The position numbers and the translations under genes were made by a program. The notes beneath the pieces are model-generated. The model searched no databases. It worked only from the letters and a program-made list of their open reading frames with translations, and had not been told where the DNA came from. Positions 32,188 to 39,997 of a stretch of 64,000 bases of DNA are shown here, one piece after another (position 1 is the first letter of the stretch; each line of letters begins with the position of its first letter). The stretch comes from Amycolatopsis arida (GTDB lineage Bacteria; Actinomycetota; Actinomycetes; Mycobacteriales; Pseudonocardiaceae), in contig NZ_FOWW01000003.1 of the NCBI RefSeq assembly GCF_900115565.1, positions 372,001-436,000 on the forward strand. Reading direction: 5' to 3'.

Positions 32188-33225
32188 TCAACCGCGGGTC
32201 ATGGTGGCGGCCGCTTCCAGGAGCATCCACGCGCCGACCTGCACGGAGAGGTCCCTGGCGGGGTCGGTGGCCACCGCGGGCAGTGACGGCGCCGGCTCCG
32301 CCCACTCCGCGCCGAACAGCGGCCCGCCCGGCGCGTCGGTCGCCCCGGACCAGCACGCCTCCGCCGAGCCGAGCACCAGCTCCCGGGCCGTCGCCGCCGC
32401 CGGGTCGGGCAGTCGCGGCACGGCCAGCGCCAGGTACCGCGCGAGGATCCCGGCGAACAGCCCACCGTCGCCCCCGTCCTGACCGCGCAGCACACCACCG
32501 GGGGCACAATGCCCCGCCACGGCGACGACCGTCCGCTCCGCCCTTCCCACCGCCGAACCGTCCACTCCGGACAGTTCGAGGCAAGCGCCGAGGAAGACGC
32601 CTTGGCAGTACGTGTAGACCTGCCGCTCCAGCTCCCCGCTGCCGGCGCGCACGCCGTCCCACACCAGGCCGGTCACGGGATCGACCAGGGTCGCCTCCAG
32701 CCACCCCAGGATCGCGGCGGCCCGGTCGAGCTCGCCGGCGCGCGCGTGGGCGATGGCCGCCGGCCCGTTGGCCGGCGCGTTCTTGAAGTCGTCCCCGCGC
32801 CGCCACCAGATGCCACCCCCCGCGTCCGGCGTCCACGCCCCGCGTAGCTCGTCCAGGAGCACCCGCAGCGCCGCCCGCCACCGCCTGCCGGTCACCGCGC
32901 CGGCGCGCTGCAACGCTAGCGCCAGCCACGCCATGTCGTCGAAGTAGTCGTTGCGCCATCCGCACCGGTTGCGCAACCACACGGACCGGGCCAGCCGGCG
33001 GATCGTCCGTCGACGATCCGCGGCGGGGGCGCGGAGCTCGGCGTCGACGAGGCAGTCCAGCAGATGCGCCTGCCACCAGTAGTTCCACGGCCGGTGCCAC
33101 AGTTCGCCGGGAGTCGGCGGCCAGCCGCTCCGGCCGAGGACCGTCCCGGGCAAACCCCACAGCCGGCGCAGGTGCCGCTCGGCGACGGCCGCCTCGGCCC
33201 GGCCGGCCCGCTCCGCCCACGTCAT
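32188..33225 (-). CDS. Glycoside hydrolase family 76-like protein
   Basis: A 345-residue alpha/alpha-barrel protein. LWHRPWNYWWQAHLLDCLVDAEL near residue 45 and RCGWRNDYFDDMAWLALAL near 95 (with the paired catalytic Asp-Asp) are GH76 hallmarks, followed by GGIWWRRGDDFKNAPANGPAAIA and VYTYCQGVFLGACLEL. GH76 enzymes cleave alpha-1,6-mannan. No signal peptide is visible with either start (ATG 33225 or 33234), so an intracellular role or non-classical export must be assumed. It is downstream of the RNA methyltransferase gene on the same strand. Confidence 0.85.
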   Translation of the reverse strand: MTWAERAGRAEAAVAERHLRRLWGLPGTVLGRSGWPPTPGELWHRPWNYWWQAHLLDCLVDAELRAPAADRRRTIRRLARSVWLRNRCGWRNDYFDDMAWLALALQRAGAVTGRRWRAALRVLLDELRGAWTPDAGGGIWWRRGDDFKNAPANGPAAIAHARAGELDRAAAILGWLEATLVDPVTGLVWDGVRAGSGELERQVYTYCQGVFLGACLELSGVDGSAVGRAERTVVAVAGHCAPGGVLRGQDGGDGGLFAGILARYLALAVPRLPDPAAATARELVLGSAEACWSGATDAPGGPLFGAEWAEPAPSLPAVATDPARDLSVQVGAWMLLEAAATMTRG

Positions 33226-33269
33226 ACCGCCCATCCTGCGCCCCGAACGGCCAACCCGCCGCCGCGGGC

Positions 33270-33302
33270 GGCAAACACAGCGACGCGGGCGGCGAACACG
33301 CG
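33270..33302 (+). repeat. Copy c of the GCGAACAC intergenic repeat
   Basis: GGCAAACACAGCGACGCG followed 21 bp later by a GCGAACACGCG unit. It lies just past the RNA methyltransferase stop and upstream of the GH76 gene. Confidence 0.6.
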
Positions 33303-33347
33303 TGCGCGGAACGCGGACGCGTCCGGCCCGAAGGTGGCTTCTCGGGG

Positions 33348-34001
33348 TTACCAGGACTGGGTCAGGTCTGCGTGCTGCCGGATCCAGGTGTGCATCACGA
33401 TGCCGGCGGCGACGCCGGCGTTGATCGAGCGGGTGGAGCCGAACTGGGCGATCGACACGACGAGCGTCGCCACGCGGGCGGCCTCCGTGGTGAGGCCGGG
33501 GCCCTCCTGTCCGAACAACAGCACGCACTCCCGGGGCAGCTCGGTGGTCTCGATCGGCCGCGCGCCGGGCAGGTTGTCCACCGCAACGACGGCCAGCCCC
33601 TCCGCCACGGCGAACTCCGCCAGTGAGGTGACATCCGGGTGGTGCCTCAGGTGCTGGTAGCGGTCGGTGACCATCGCGCCCCGTCGGTTCCACCGGCGCC
33701 GCCCCACGATGTGCACCGCCGCCGCGGCGAACGCGTTTGCGGTGCGCACCACGGTGCCGATGTTGTGGTCGTGTTGGAAGTTCTCGATCGCGATGTGGAA
33801 AGGGTGCCGGCGGCGGTCCAGATCGGACACGATCGCCTCCCGACGCCAGTACCGGTAGCCGTCCACGACGTTGCGCCGGTCGCCGTGGCGGAGCAGCTCC
33901 GGGTCGTAGCGCTCGTCGTCGGGCCACGGCCCCGCCCAGGGACCGACGCCCACCTCGCCGCCGGCGGGGACCCACTCGGTTGGCCCGGTCTCGTCGCTCA
34001 C
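33348..34001 (-). CDS. TrmH/SpoU-family RNA 2'-O-methyltransferase
   Basis: A 217-residue SPOUT methyltransferase. The family motifs are all present: motif 1 HNIGTVVRTANAFAAAAVHIVG, motif 2 LLFGQEGPGLTTEA and motif 3 FGSTRSINAGVAAGIVMHTW, which form the knotted AdoMet site. An N-terminal acidic extension of about 70 residues (PDDERYDPELLRHGD) is probably involved in substrate recognition. It methylates tRNA or rRNA ribose; the target base is unknown. GTG 34001, preceded by GAGGAGG, is preferred to the longer frame. Confidence 0.9.
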   Translation of the reverse strand: MSDETGPTEWVPAGGEVGVGPWAGPWPDDERYDPELLRHGDRRNVVDGYRYWRREAIVSDLDRRRHPFHIAIENFQHDHNIGTVVRTANAFAAAAVHIVGRRRWNRRGAMVTDRYQHLRHHPDVTSLAEFAVAEGLAVVAVDNLPGARPIETTELPRECVLLFGQEGPGLTTEAARVATLVVSIAQFGSTRSINAGVAAGIVMHTWIRQHADLTQSW

Positions 34002-34099
34002 GCCCTCCTCGCTAGCGCTCGTCGGCCGCGTTCGCCCAGGCTGCTGTGTTGAATGGTTCACTCGCAAGCTCGCTCACGCCGAAGACGATAGCCAGCGGC

Positions 34100-34489
34100 T
34101 CAGCAGGCCCGGACCCGGCGTCGCGGCACGTCCTGGTCCTGCCGGCTGCGCCACCGCTGGTAGGCGCCCACGTACGAGACCGCCAGCACCCCCACCGCGA
34201 CGACGCCGGCCACCGGCAGCAGTTCGCGCGGCACGATCACGTCGTAGATGTAGTACTCGTTGAACCCGCCGGGCAGCGGGCCGAGCCCCTGCAGGCCGCG
34301 CAGGTGGTCCTCGGCGACGGTGAGCGGGCACGGCAGCGGCAGCGCCAGCACCAGGAAGCCCCACGCCGCGAAGAACACGTGCACGAAGATGCTTCTCGGC
34401 CACCGCCAGGCGAGGAACCCGCCGAGACCGATGTAGAGCAGCGCGGCGAAGTGCACCGCCGCGGTCACGCCCGCCAGAAACCCCGCCAC
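34100..34489 (-). CDS. DUF2784 membrane protein
   Basis: A 129-residue protein with three or four helices: AAVHFAALLYIGLGGFLAW, SIFVHVFFAAWGFLVLALPL and LLPVAGVVAVGVLAVSYVGAY. The loop CPLTVAEDHLRG followed by GGFNEYYIYDVIVP is the DUF2784 signature. The conserved His, Cys and Glu near the membrane suggest a cofactor or redox role, but no function is known. GTG start. It lies upstream of the RNA methyltransferase gene with a 98-bp gap. Confidence 0.85.
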   Translation of the reverse strand: MAGFLAGVTAAVHFAALLYIGLGGFLAWRWPRSIFVHVFFAAWGFLVLALPLPCPLTVAEDHLRGLQGLGPLPGGFNEYYIYDVIVPRELLPVAGVVAVGVLAVSYVGAYQRWRSRQDQDVPRRRVRAC

Positions 34490-34797
34490 CGTGCGCTCCC
34501 CTCCGAGCCCCCTTCACCCCAGCTTCACGCCCACGGTACTCCGAAGGAGGGACAAAGAAGCGCGAATTATCAGGAAAGAGCAGGTCAGGAGGGACCGCGG
34601 CAGAGGGTGACCGCGGCGGGCTCCGCCACCGAACCGCCCTGAACCCCACTCCTGAGGGGAGAAGAATGCGGCACGAGGAGACCGCGGTGCGGCGGCCGTG
34701 CACGGGATCCGCCGGCGGTCGAGACACGCCCGGCACCAGTCGGACGAAGGATCAAGAGCCCGGAGCCGAGTTGCCAGAGCAGGAGCCCGGAGACGAG

Positions 34798-34827
34798 TTG
34801 TCCACAGGAAGTGCGCGATGTGGACAA
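34798..34827. other. Facing pair of perfect DnaA boxes
   Basis: TTGTCCACA (34798-34806) and TGTGGACAA (34819-34827), perfect nonamers in opposite orientation, 12 bp apart. They form the end of the 82-bp element copy. Confidence 0.6.
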
Positions 34828-34881
34828 CGGGCTGGGCGAAAGCGCTTACCGGCAGAACTGTCAGTAGCCACCGATATACTG
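34800..34881 (-). repeat. 82-bp dispersed element with facing DnaA boxes, copy 2
   Basis: Read on the minus strand it aligns without gaps to 23627-23708 (55/82). In this copy both DnaA nonamers are perfect; in copy 1 both carry end-position differences. Confidence 0.65.
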
Positions 34882-35298
34882 GAGGTGGGGCCAGCCCCCG
34901 GAGAGGGTGGGGGATGTCCCCGAGGTGTCGCGCGCGTGCGGGGCTTGGTCAGAGCGCGGCACAGCCATGGTTGGCCTGCCAGTCGACCATCCCGGGATAG
35001 GCGGTGGCGGTGGGTCGTGCGCTGGATGGGGGCGGGTCACGTGGGGCGATGCAGGTGCTTCGTCGTGGTGGCGGGCGGCGGGTGGCCGCCGATGGAGACG
35101 GGGAGTGGGGCGGCGGTGTCACACACCGAGGCTCGCCGGCTCGGGCAGGGTCATCGCCTCACGAACCCATGCTCGCGAGGGTCGAGGTAACCGGGACCGT
35201 TGCCTCACGTCAATCCAGCTGGTGTACCGGCCGGTGGTGGACGGGACTCCGGGCCGGACAGCACTGGGCCAGCAGCGCGAGGGCACACGACTCGAGGA

Positions 35299-35460
35299 CC
35301 CAGCCGACACCGACCCGATCACGAGCAGGAACACCAGGCCAAGCAGCACCAAGCCCAACACCACCCAGCAACCCGAAATCACACCACTCGAACACCCCAG
35401 CCGACACCGACCCGATCACGAGCAGGAACACCAGGCCAAGCAGCACCAAGCCCAACACCA
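35299..35460. repeat. 97-bp tandem duplication after amaP with 65-bp perfect core
   Basis: 35299-35363 and 35396-35460 are identical over 65 bp, 97 bp apart. The segments just before each, and the last bases of amaP (35478-35500), are related imperfect copies, so the unit seems derived from the amaP 3' flank. On the minus strand one frame encodes a very hydrophobic LGLVLLGLVFLLVIGSVSAG in each unit, but the 97-bp offset shifts the frame. Confidence 0.85.
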
Positions 35461-35480
35461 CGACGACCGGCAGCGCGAGG

Positions 35481-36050
35481 TCACACGGCTCGGGGGCCGC
35501 GGCTGCCGGTGAGGCGGAACTCCACCGCCGCGGGTAGCCCGTCCAGGTCGAGCGCCTGCCGCAGCCGGGGCAGCGCGTCCTCCTCGATCCTGCGCCGGAT
35601 GGCGACCAGGTCGGCGTCCCGCTCGGCGCCCACCGCCAGGTGCAGCTCCGGCGCGTCCCGACCACCGGCGAGCGTGGCCGACGCGTCGTGCACCCCGCGG
35701 ATGGACTCGATCTCCTCCACCAGCGGCTCGACCACCACACCCGGGTCGAGCCGGGTCACGCCCCGCTCCTGGCGCAGCTCCCAGGTCTCCGTTCGCGGCC
35801 GCCGTACCGCCTGGGCGACCAGCCACCGCAACGCCAGCAGGCCGAGCAACACCGCGCCCGCCGCCACCACGTAGGGCACCCACGCCGGCGGCCGCCCGGT
35901 GCCGGGAACCAGCGGCGCCGCCGGGTCGAGCAGCCGCAGCCACCCGGCGTGCGTGGCCACCGCGAACGCGCCGGCCGCCAGCAGCAGCACCCCGAGCAGC
36001 GCGAGCAACGCGCGGTTCAGCCGCGCCGGCCGGTTCGAGCTGGTGTTCAT
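35481..36050 (-). CDS. amaP: AmaP-like alkaline-shock membrane anchor protein
   Basis: A 189-residue protein with two helices (RALLALLGVLLLAAGAFAV and WVPYVVAAGAVLLGLLALRWL) followed by an Asp23-like cytoplasmic domain (GVTRLDPGVVVEPLVEEIESIRGVHDASATLAG ... LHLAVGAERDADLVAIRRRIEE). In Firmicutes AmaP tethers Asp23 to the membrane. It is last in a run of five genes, overlapping the upstream gene by ATGA. The final codons fall in a sequence that has been tandemly duplicated downstream. Confidence 0.82.
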   Translation of the reverse strand: MNTSSNRPARLNRALLALLGVLLLAAGAFAVATHAGWLRLLDPAAPLVPGTGRPPAWVPYVVAAGAVLLGLLALRWLVAQAVRRPRTETWELRQERGVTRLDPGVVVEPLVEEIESIRGVHDASATLAGGRDAPELHLAVGAERDADLVAIRRRIEEDALPRLRQALDLDGLPAAVEFRLTGSRGPRAV

Positions 36051-36577
36051 CGAGCGCTCCTCACCCGTACCCGCGGCCTCGGTCGAACCGCGAAGTCGAT
36101 CTGGTCCAGCCGCCGCTCGACGGCGTCCCGCACGGCCTCGGCGAGGCCCTCGTCCCGCGCACGGTTCGTGCGCACCCGCACGGCGACCTTCCTCGGCCGC
36201 AGCCGCACCCGCGCGGCGGCCACCCCGTCCACCGCGGCCACCGCGTCGTGCAGGCTCGCCCGCAGGCCGCGCCGGGTGGCCCCGGCGTCGGCCTCGACCC
36301 CCTCCGGGGTGGCCAGCGGCAGCACCACCGGCCGGCCCGGCAGCACCGCGGCCAGCACCAGCGCCAGCCCGAGCAACCCGACCACGCCGCCGGCGACGGC
36401 GACCGGCCACTCGTTCCAGTGGGTGCCGTGCAGGGCGCTCGCCACGGCGTCGTAATCGACCAGCGGTGGCCGGTCGAGCATTAGCTGGACGGCCGAGACG
36501 GCGACGACCACCGCACCGGCCAGCACGGCCACCGCCACCAGCGCCGCCGGGACGGCACGGCGCGGCCGGCGGATCAC
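36047..36577 (-). CDS. DUF6286 membrane protein of the Asp23 cluster
   Basis: A 176-residue protein with two helices (VPAALVAVAVLAGAVVVAVSAVQ and WPVAVAGGVVGLLGLALVLAAVLPG) and a C-terminal alpha/beta domain (GLRASLHDAVAAVDGVAAARVRLRPRKVAVRVRTNR) that resembles an Asp23 half-domain. This architecture is the DUF6286 type found next to Asp23 genes in actinobacteria. GTG start overlaps the Asp23 stop (GTGA); stop overlaps amaP (ATGA). Probable partner in the envelope-stress scaffold. Confidence 0.78.
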   Translation of the reverse strand: MIRRPRRAVPAALVAVAVLAGAVVVAVSAVQLMLDRPPLVDYDAVASALHGTHWNEWPVAVAGGVVGLLGLALVLAAVLPGRPVVLPLATPEGVEADAGATRRGLRASLHDAVAAVDGVAAARVRLRPRKVAVRVRTNRARDEGLAEAVRDAVERRLDQIDFAVRPRPRVRVRSAR

Positions 36578-36951
36578 CGCACCCGCCTTCCGACGGGGGC
36601 GTCCCGCCGCAGCACGGCGACCTCCACGTCGATCCGCCGCACCGCCAGCCCGGTCAGCTCACCGACCCTTCGCACCAGGTGCGCCCGAGCCCGCTCGGTG
36701 GTCGCGGCAACCGACGCGGGGTAGGCCACCGCGAGCCGAACGTCCAGCGTGGCGTCGTCGCCGTCGACCCTGGCGCTGACCCTGGGCGCCGAGTCCCCCT
36801 CGCCCACGGTCACGCCCAGCACTCGGCGGGCCACACCACGCACGCCGGCCACTTCGGACAGGGCGTGCGCGGCGAGCCGCTCCACGGCCTTCGGTTCGAG
36901 GGTGGTGCGCCCACGGTCGGCGAGCCCGGCGTCCAGCGCGACCGCCGTCAT
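36574..36951 (-). CDS. Asp23/Gls24 family envelope stress protein
   Basis: A 125-residue Asp23 domain protein. The core ALSEVAGVRGVARRVLGVTVGEGDSAPRVSARVDGDDATLDVRLAVAYPASVAATTERARAHLVRRVGELTGLAVRRIDVEVAVL matches the family beta-alpha pattern end to end. Cytoplasmic. It overlaps both neighbours by 4 bases. In Firmicutes Asp23 is membrane-associated through AmaP and needed for cell-wall homeostasis. Confidence 0.88.
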   Translation of the reverse strand: MTAVALDAGLADRGRTTLEPKAVERLAAHALSEVAGVRGVARRVLGVTVGEGDSAPRVSARVDGDDATLDVRLAVAYPASVAATTERARAHLVRRVGELTGLAVRRIDVEVAVLRRDAPVGRRVR

Positions 36952-37136
36952 CGCCGCCCCCGGTCCCGCGCCGAGCCGACGAGCGCGGACAGGTCCAGCT
37001 CGCCGTCCAGCCAGCGGCCGACCAGCAGGCCGAGCGCGCCGAGGACCAGCACGACGACGAACGCGCCGAACCCACCGAACGCGACGGCGAAGCCGAGCGC
37101 GAGCCCGGCGACGAGACCCAGCGGTGTGGCGTTCAT
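36948..37136 (-). CDS. Small membrane protein of the Asp23 cluster (DUF2273-like)
   Basis: A 62-residue protein with a two-helix hairpin: LGLVAGLALGFAVAFGGFGAFVVVLVLGALGLLVGRWLDG, then a charged tail. Size, position and the GRWLDGELDL motif fit the DUF2273-type small membrane partner encoded with Asp23 in many Gram-positive bacteria. ATG follows GAGGAACC. The stop overlaps the next Asp23 gene by ATGA. Confidence 0.75.
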   Translation of the reverse strand: MNATPLGLVAGLALGFAVAFGGFGAFVVVLVLGALGLLVGRWLDGELDLSALVGSARDRGRR

Positions 37137-37188
37137 GGTTCCTCCTGTGCTCGTCGCGACCGGCCAGCGGCCGCGGAGGCGCGGCCGA

Positions 37189-37641
37189 TCACCGCACGCG
37201 GTCGTTCGACTCGGACTCGTCGTCCTCGCCGGGGATGTGCACGTCGTTGACGTTGATGTTGACCTCGACCACCTCGAGGCCGGTCATCTGCTCGATCGCG
37301 CGGATGACGTTCTTGCGCACCGAGCGGGCGAGGTCGGCGATGCTCACTCCGTACTCGACCAGGATCTGCAGGTCCACGGCGGCCTGCTTCTCGCCGACCT
37401 CCACCGACACGCCCTGCCCCGCGCTCGCGCTGGCGCCGGGGATCCGCTCGCGCAGCGCACCGAACGCCCTGGCGGCGCCGCCGCCGAGGGCGTGCACGCC
37501 GCTCACCTCGCGCGCGGCGAGGCCGGCGATCTTCTGGACGACCGTGTCGGCGATGTGCGTCACGCCCTGCTTGGTCACCAGCGCGCCGTCGCCCTCACCG
37601 GTGGCCTTGTTGACGGTCTTCTCCGCGGTCGCGTTGGTCAT
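37189..37641 (-). CDS. Asp23/Gls24 family envelope stress protein, main paralogue
   Basis: A 150-residue Asp23 protein. Full core: GVTHIADTVVQKIAGLAAREVSGVHALGGG ... ISVEVG-type strand ... AAVDLQILVEYGVSIADLARSVRKNVIRAIEQMTGLEVVEVNINVNDVHIPGEDDES. The acidic C-terminal tail is typical of actinobacterial members. ATG 37641 follows GAGGGAG. It is the first intact gene of the cluster after the broken section and so may be driven by its own promoter in the 105-bp gap upstream. Confidence 0.9.
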   Translation of the reverse strand: MTNATAEKTVNKATGEGDGALVTKQGVTHIADTVVQKIAGLAAREVSGVHALGGGAARAFGALRERIPGASASAGQGVSVEVGEKQAAVDLQILVEYGVSIADLARSVRKNVIRAIEQMTGLEVVEVNINVNDVHIPGEDDESESNDRVR

Positions 37642-37746
37642 CGGGGTCTCCCTCGTGAAGTGGTTGCTCCTCACGGGCTTTACTGCCCACTACCGGGAAG
37701 GGCGCCGCGCCGGGGAGCACGTCACGACCGGATCGTGTGACAGCGC

Positions 37747-37899
37747 TCACCCGAGTGGGCACGCGCCGCCGTCGACGTCGGTGACCTCCAGCCGCACCCG
37801 CGCGCCCGCCCACGCAGTGTCGGCCAGCACGGCGCGCACGGTGTCGGCGGCCGCACGCAGCCGCGGCGGCGGTGGGAGCGCGGTAACGACCAGCGTCAC
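37747..37899 (-). CDS. Small protein of the Asp23 cluster (50 aa)
   Basis: A 50-residue ORF beginning at GTG 37899 that overlaps the stop of the broken Asp23 gene (GTGA). VTLVVTALPPPPRLRAAADTVRAVLADTAWAGARVRLEVTDVDGGACPLG has a strand-helix-strand pattern like half of an Asp23 domain. No homologue recognised. The frame of the upstream pseudogene ATG (38028) also runs straight into it, so a 93-residue fused product is possible. Confidence 0.5.
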   Translation of the reverse strand: MTLVVTALPPPPRLRAAADTVRAVLADTAWAGARVRLEVTDVDGGACPLG

Positions 37900-38028
37900 C
37901 GGGCCACCTGGATGTCGAGCATGGACACGCGGCCCTCGGTGACCGCCAGCCCGGTGCGCTCGACCAGCGCGGCGCGCACCCGGCGCCGCACCGCCCCGGC
38001 CGACCGCGGCGGCCTCGGTCGCCGTCAT
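37896..38028 (-). pseudogene. Asp23 remnant: N-terminus joined out of frame to C-terminus
   Basis: ATG 38028 overlaps the preceding stop (ATGA) and encodes MTATEAAAVG. A different frame then encodes VRRRVRAALVERTGLAVTEGRVSMLDIQVAR up to the TGA at 37896-37898, the clear C-terminal third of an Asp23 domain. The 133-bp length is not a multiple of 3. About 80 codons of the middle are missing compared with intact neighbours, so an internal out-of-frame deletion is the simplest reading. Confidence 0.72.
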
Positions 38029-38219
38029 GCGTCGGTTCCCTCCCCGACCCCTGCGATGTCCACCCTGACCAGCCGCGTCCCGATCCGCCCCGCCGCGGCC
38101 GCGTCGACCCACTGGCGCACCTCGCGCAGCGCCTCCTCCAGCGACTCGCCGCGGTAGGTCACCGCGAGGGCGAGTTCGACCTCGGCGAGGCTCTCCCCGG
38201 CCTCGCCGACACCGACCAC
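38025..38219 (-). pseudogene. C-terminal remnant of an Asp23-like protein
   Basis: The frame GVGEAGESLAEVELALAVTYRGESLEEALREVRQWVDAAAAGRIGTRLVRVDIAGVGEGTDA ends at 38025 in ATGA with the next gene. It has the second half of an Asp23 fold (strand, long helix, strand) but no start; upstream sequence switches abruptly to a sigma-factor fragment in another frame. Confidence 0.65.
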
Positions 38220-38398
38220 GCGGTGAGGAAGACGTACTGGGTGACGTCCTCGGCGTCGCCCCGGTTGCCGAGCATCCGCAGCCCCAGCCGGTAGATCGGG
38301 CCCTGGTAGCGCAGCACGAGCCGCTCGTACGCCCGCACGTCGCCGTCCCTGGCGCTGCTCACCAGCGTCACGCCGTCCACCCGCACCGAGGTCGTCAT
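38219..38398 (-). pseudogene. ECF sigma factor, N-terminal fragment (truncated)
   Basis: ATG 38398 follows GGAGGAGCG and encodes MTTSVRVDGVTLVSSARDGD then VRAYERLVLRYQGPIYRLGLRMLGNRGDAEDVTQYVFLTAW, a good sigma region 2. After VFLTAW the frame loses all homology and stops in the Asp23-like remnant. Region 4 is absent. Actinobacterial Asp23 clusters commonly start with an ECF sigma gene, so the deletion has removed the cluster's own regulator. Confidence 0.8.
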
Positions 38399-38488
38399 CG
38401 CTCCTCCCGCGGGCTGGGACACGCGGAAGGGCGGGTATGTCACGCCGGCGCGGTGAACAGCACCCGGTCAGGCGAGGCCGAGCGGGGA

Positions 38489-39052
38489 TCAGCTGAGGCC
38501 GAGGTCGTCCAGGTCGAGCAGGTAGCGGTAGGGCAGGCCCTCCTTCTCGATGACCTCCCGCGCGCCGGTGTCCCGGTCGACGACCGTGGCCACCCCGACG
38601 ACCGTGGCGTCGGCCTCGTACAGCGCCTCGACCGCGGTGAGCACGCTGCCACCCGTGGTGGAGGTGTCCTCGACGGCGAGCACCCGCTGGCCGGCCACCT
38701 CCATGCCCTCGATGCGGCGCTGCATGCCGTGCTCCTTGACCGACTTGCGCACCACGAACGCGTCGAGCACCATCCCGTCGGCCGCCGCCGAGTGCAGCAT
38801 GGCCGTGGCCACGGGATCGGCGCCGAGGGTGAGCCCGCCGACCGCCACGTAGTCCCAGTCGGCGGTGAGCTGGCGCAGCAGCCGGCCGATCAGCGGCGCC
38901 GCGGCGTGGTGCAGCGTGGCCCGGCGCAGGTCGATGTAGTAGTCGGCCTCCTTCCCGGAGGCGAGCGTGACCCTGCCGTGCACGACGGAGAGCTCGGTCA
39001 CCAACCTGGCCAGCTCGAGCTTGGCCGTCTGATCCAACCCGGGGTGCGCCAC
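38489..39052 (-). CDS. pyrE: Orotate phosphoribosyltransferase
   Basis: A 187-residue enzyme converting orotate and PRPP to OMP in pyrimidine synthesis. LASGKEADYYIDLRRATLHH near residue 30 binds substrate, VGGLTLGADPVATAML and the PRPP loop VLAVEDTSTTGGSVLTAVEAL near 130 identify the type I PRTase fold. GTG 39052 gives a normal length and start (HPGLDQTAKLELARLV). It stands alone here, away from other pyr genes, as in related actinobacteria. Confidence 0.95.
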   Translation of the reverse strand: MAHPGLDQTAKLELARLVTELSVVHGRVTLASGKEADYYIDLRRATLHHAAAPLIGRLLRQLTADWDYVAVGGLTLGADPVATAMLHSAAADGMVLDAFVVRKSVKEHGMQRRIEGMEVAGQRVLAVEDTSTTGGSVLTAVEALYEADATVVGVATVVDRDTGAREVIEKEGLPYRYLLDLDDLGLS

Positions 39053-39107
39053 GGCTGGGAGTCTGGCACACGGCGCGGCCGGGAGAGCGGCCGAGGGGAG
39101 CCGCCGG

Positions 39108-39881
39108 TCAGGTGCGGCCGCGGCCGGCGACGCGGGCACCGAGCCGGTGCACCAGCCCGTGCGGCAGCAGCCGGCCCACCGCCACGACCAGCTTGTACTG
39201 TGGGCTGGGGACGGAGATCACCTTCCCGCGACGCAGGTCCGCCAGCCCCTCGCGGACCACCCGGCGCGGGGTGAGCCAGAACGCCTTCGGCCCGGGCTTG
39301 TCCAGGCCGGCCCGCTGGTGGAACTCCGTGTGGGTGAAGCCGGGGCAGAGCGCCATCATCCGTACGCCGGTGCCGGCCAGTCCGCCGGCGATGCCCACCG
39401 AGAACGACGTCACCCAGCTCTTGCTCGCGGTGTAGGTGGAGCCGCGGCCGGAGAAGAAGCCGGCCACGCTGGAAACGTTGACGATGTCCCCGCGGCCGCG
39501 CTCCAGCATCACCGGCAGCACGGCCCTGGTGAGCCGGAGCACGGCGGTGACGTTGACGTCGAGCTGGGCCTGCAAGTCGGCCACGTCCGCGGTCCAGAGC
39601 TCGCCGGCGAGGCCGAGCCCGGCGTTGTTGACCAGCATGTCGATCGGCCGGTCCCGGTCGGCGAGTCGCCGCTCGACGGTGGCCCTGCCGTCGACGGTGG
39701 CGAGGTCGGCTGGCAACGGCTCGGCGCGGACCCCGTGGCGCTCGGTCAGCGTCGTGCCCAGCTCGGTGAGGCGGCGCTCGTCGCGGGCCACCAGCACCAC
39801 GTCGTATCCCTCGGCGGCGAGCGTGCTGGCGAACTCGGCGCCGATCCCGGCGGTCGCTCCGGTGATCACTGCGGTCGGCAT
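39108..39881 (-). CDS. SDR-family dehydrogenase
   Basis: A 257-residue SDR of the DltE/YqjQ-like type. [32 protein letters not shown] binds NAD(P)[20 protein letters not shown] and the catalytic [19 protein letters not shown] follow. The C-terminal [26 protein letters not shown] is typical of this subgroup, often annotated as short-chain oxidoreductases acting on hydrophobic alcohols or ketones. Monocistronic, upstream of pyrE on the same strand. Confidence 0.9.
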   Translation of the reverse strand: MPTAVITGATAGIGAEFASTLAAEGYDVVLVARDERRLTELGTTLTERHGVRAEPLPADLATVDGRATVERRLADRDRPIDMLVNNAGLGLAGELWTADVADLQAQLDVNVTAVLRLTRAVLPVMLERGRGDIVNVSSVAGFFSGRGSTYTASKSWVTSFSVGIAGGLAGTGVRMMALCPGFTHTEFHQRAGLDKPGPKAFWLTPRRVVREGLADLRRGKVISVPSPQYKLVVAVGRLLPHGLVHRLGARVAGRGRT

Positions 39882-39997
39882 GTACCGACAGTACCCAACC
39901 CCTCCCTCGTGTAGGTGACCCAGCGTGCTCGGGTAAACCGTAGGGAGGTGCCCGGGGGCGACCCGGGGTGGCGGCCCTCGACGCAGGACGACCTCCT

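Larger units (their letters stand above)
34490..35480. other. Gene-free region of 1.0 kb with repeats
   Basis: No convincing gene. A plus-strand frame at 34666-35190 is open but arginine/glycine-rich and lacks any recognisable domain. The region contains the second copy of the 82-bp element with facing DnaA boxes (34800-34881) and a 97-bp tandem duplication (35299-35460) abutting amaP. Confidence 0.6.

Noticed and set aside
33996-34080. CTCCTCGCTAGCGCTCG string upstream of the RNA methyltransferase as another copy of the 59-bp repeat
   Set aside because: Only a short CTCCTCGC-GCGCTCG resemblance, insufficient to call a copy.
34666-35190. A 174-codon plus-strand frame in the gene-free region
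   Set aside because: Arg/Gly/Pro-rich, no family match, no strong ribosome-binding site, and it crosses the 82-bp repeat element.
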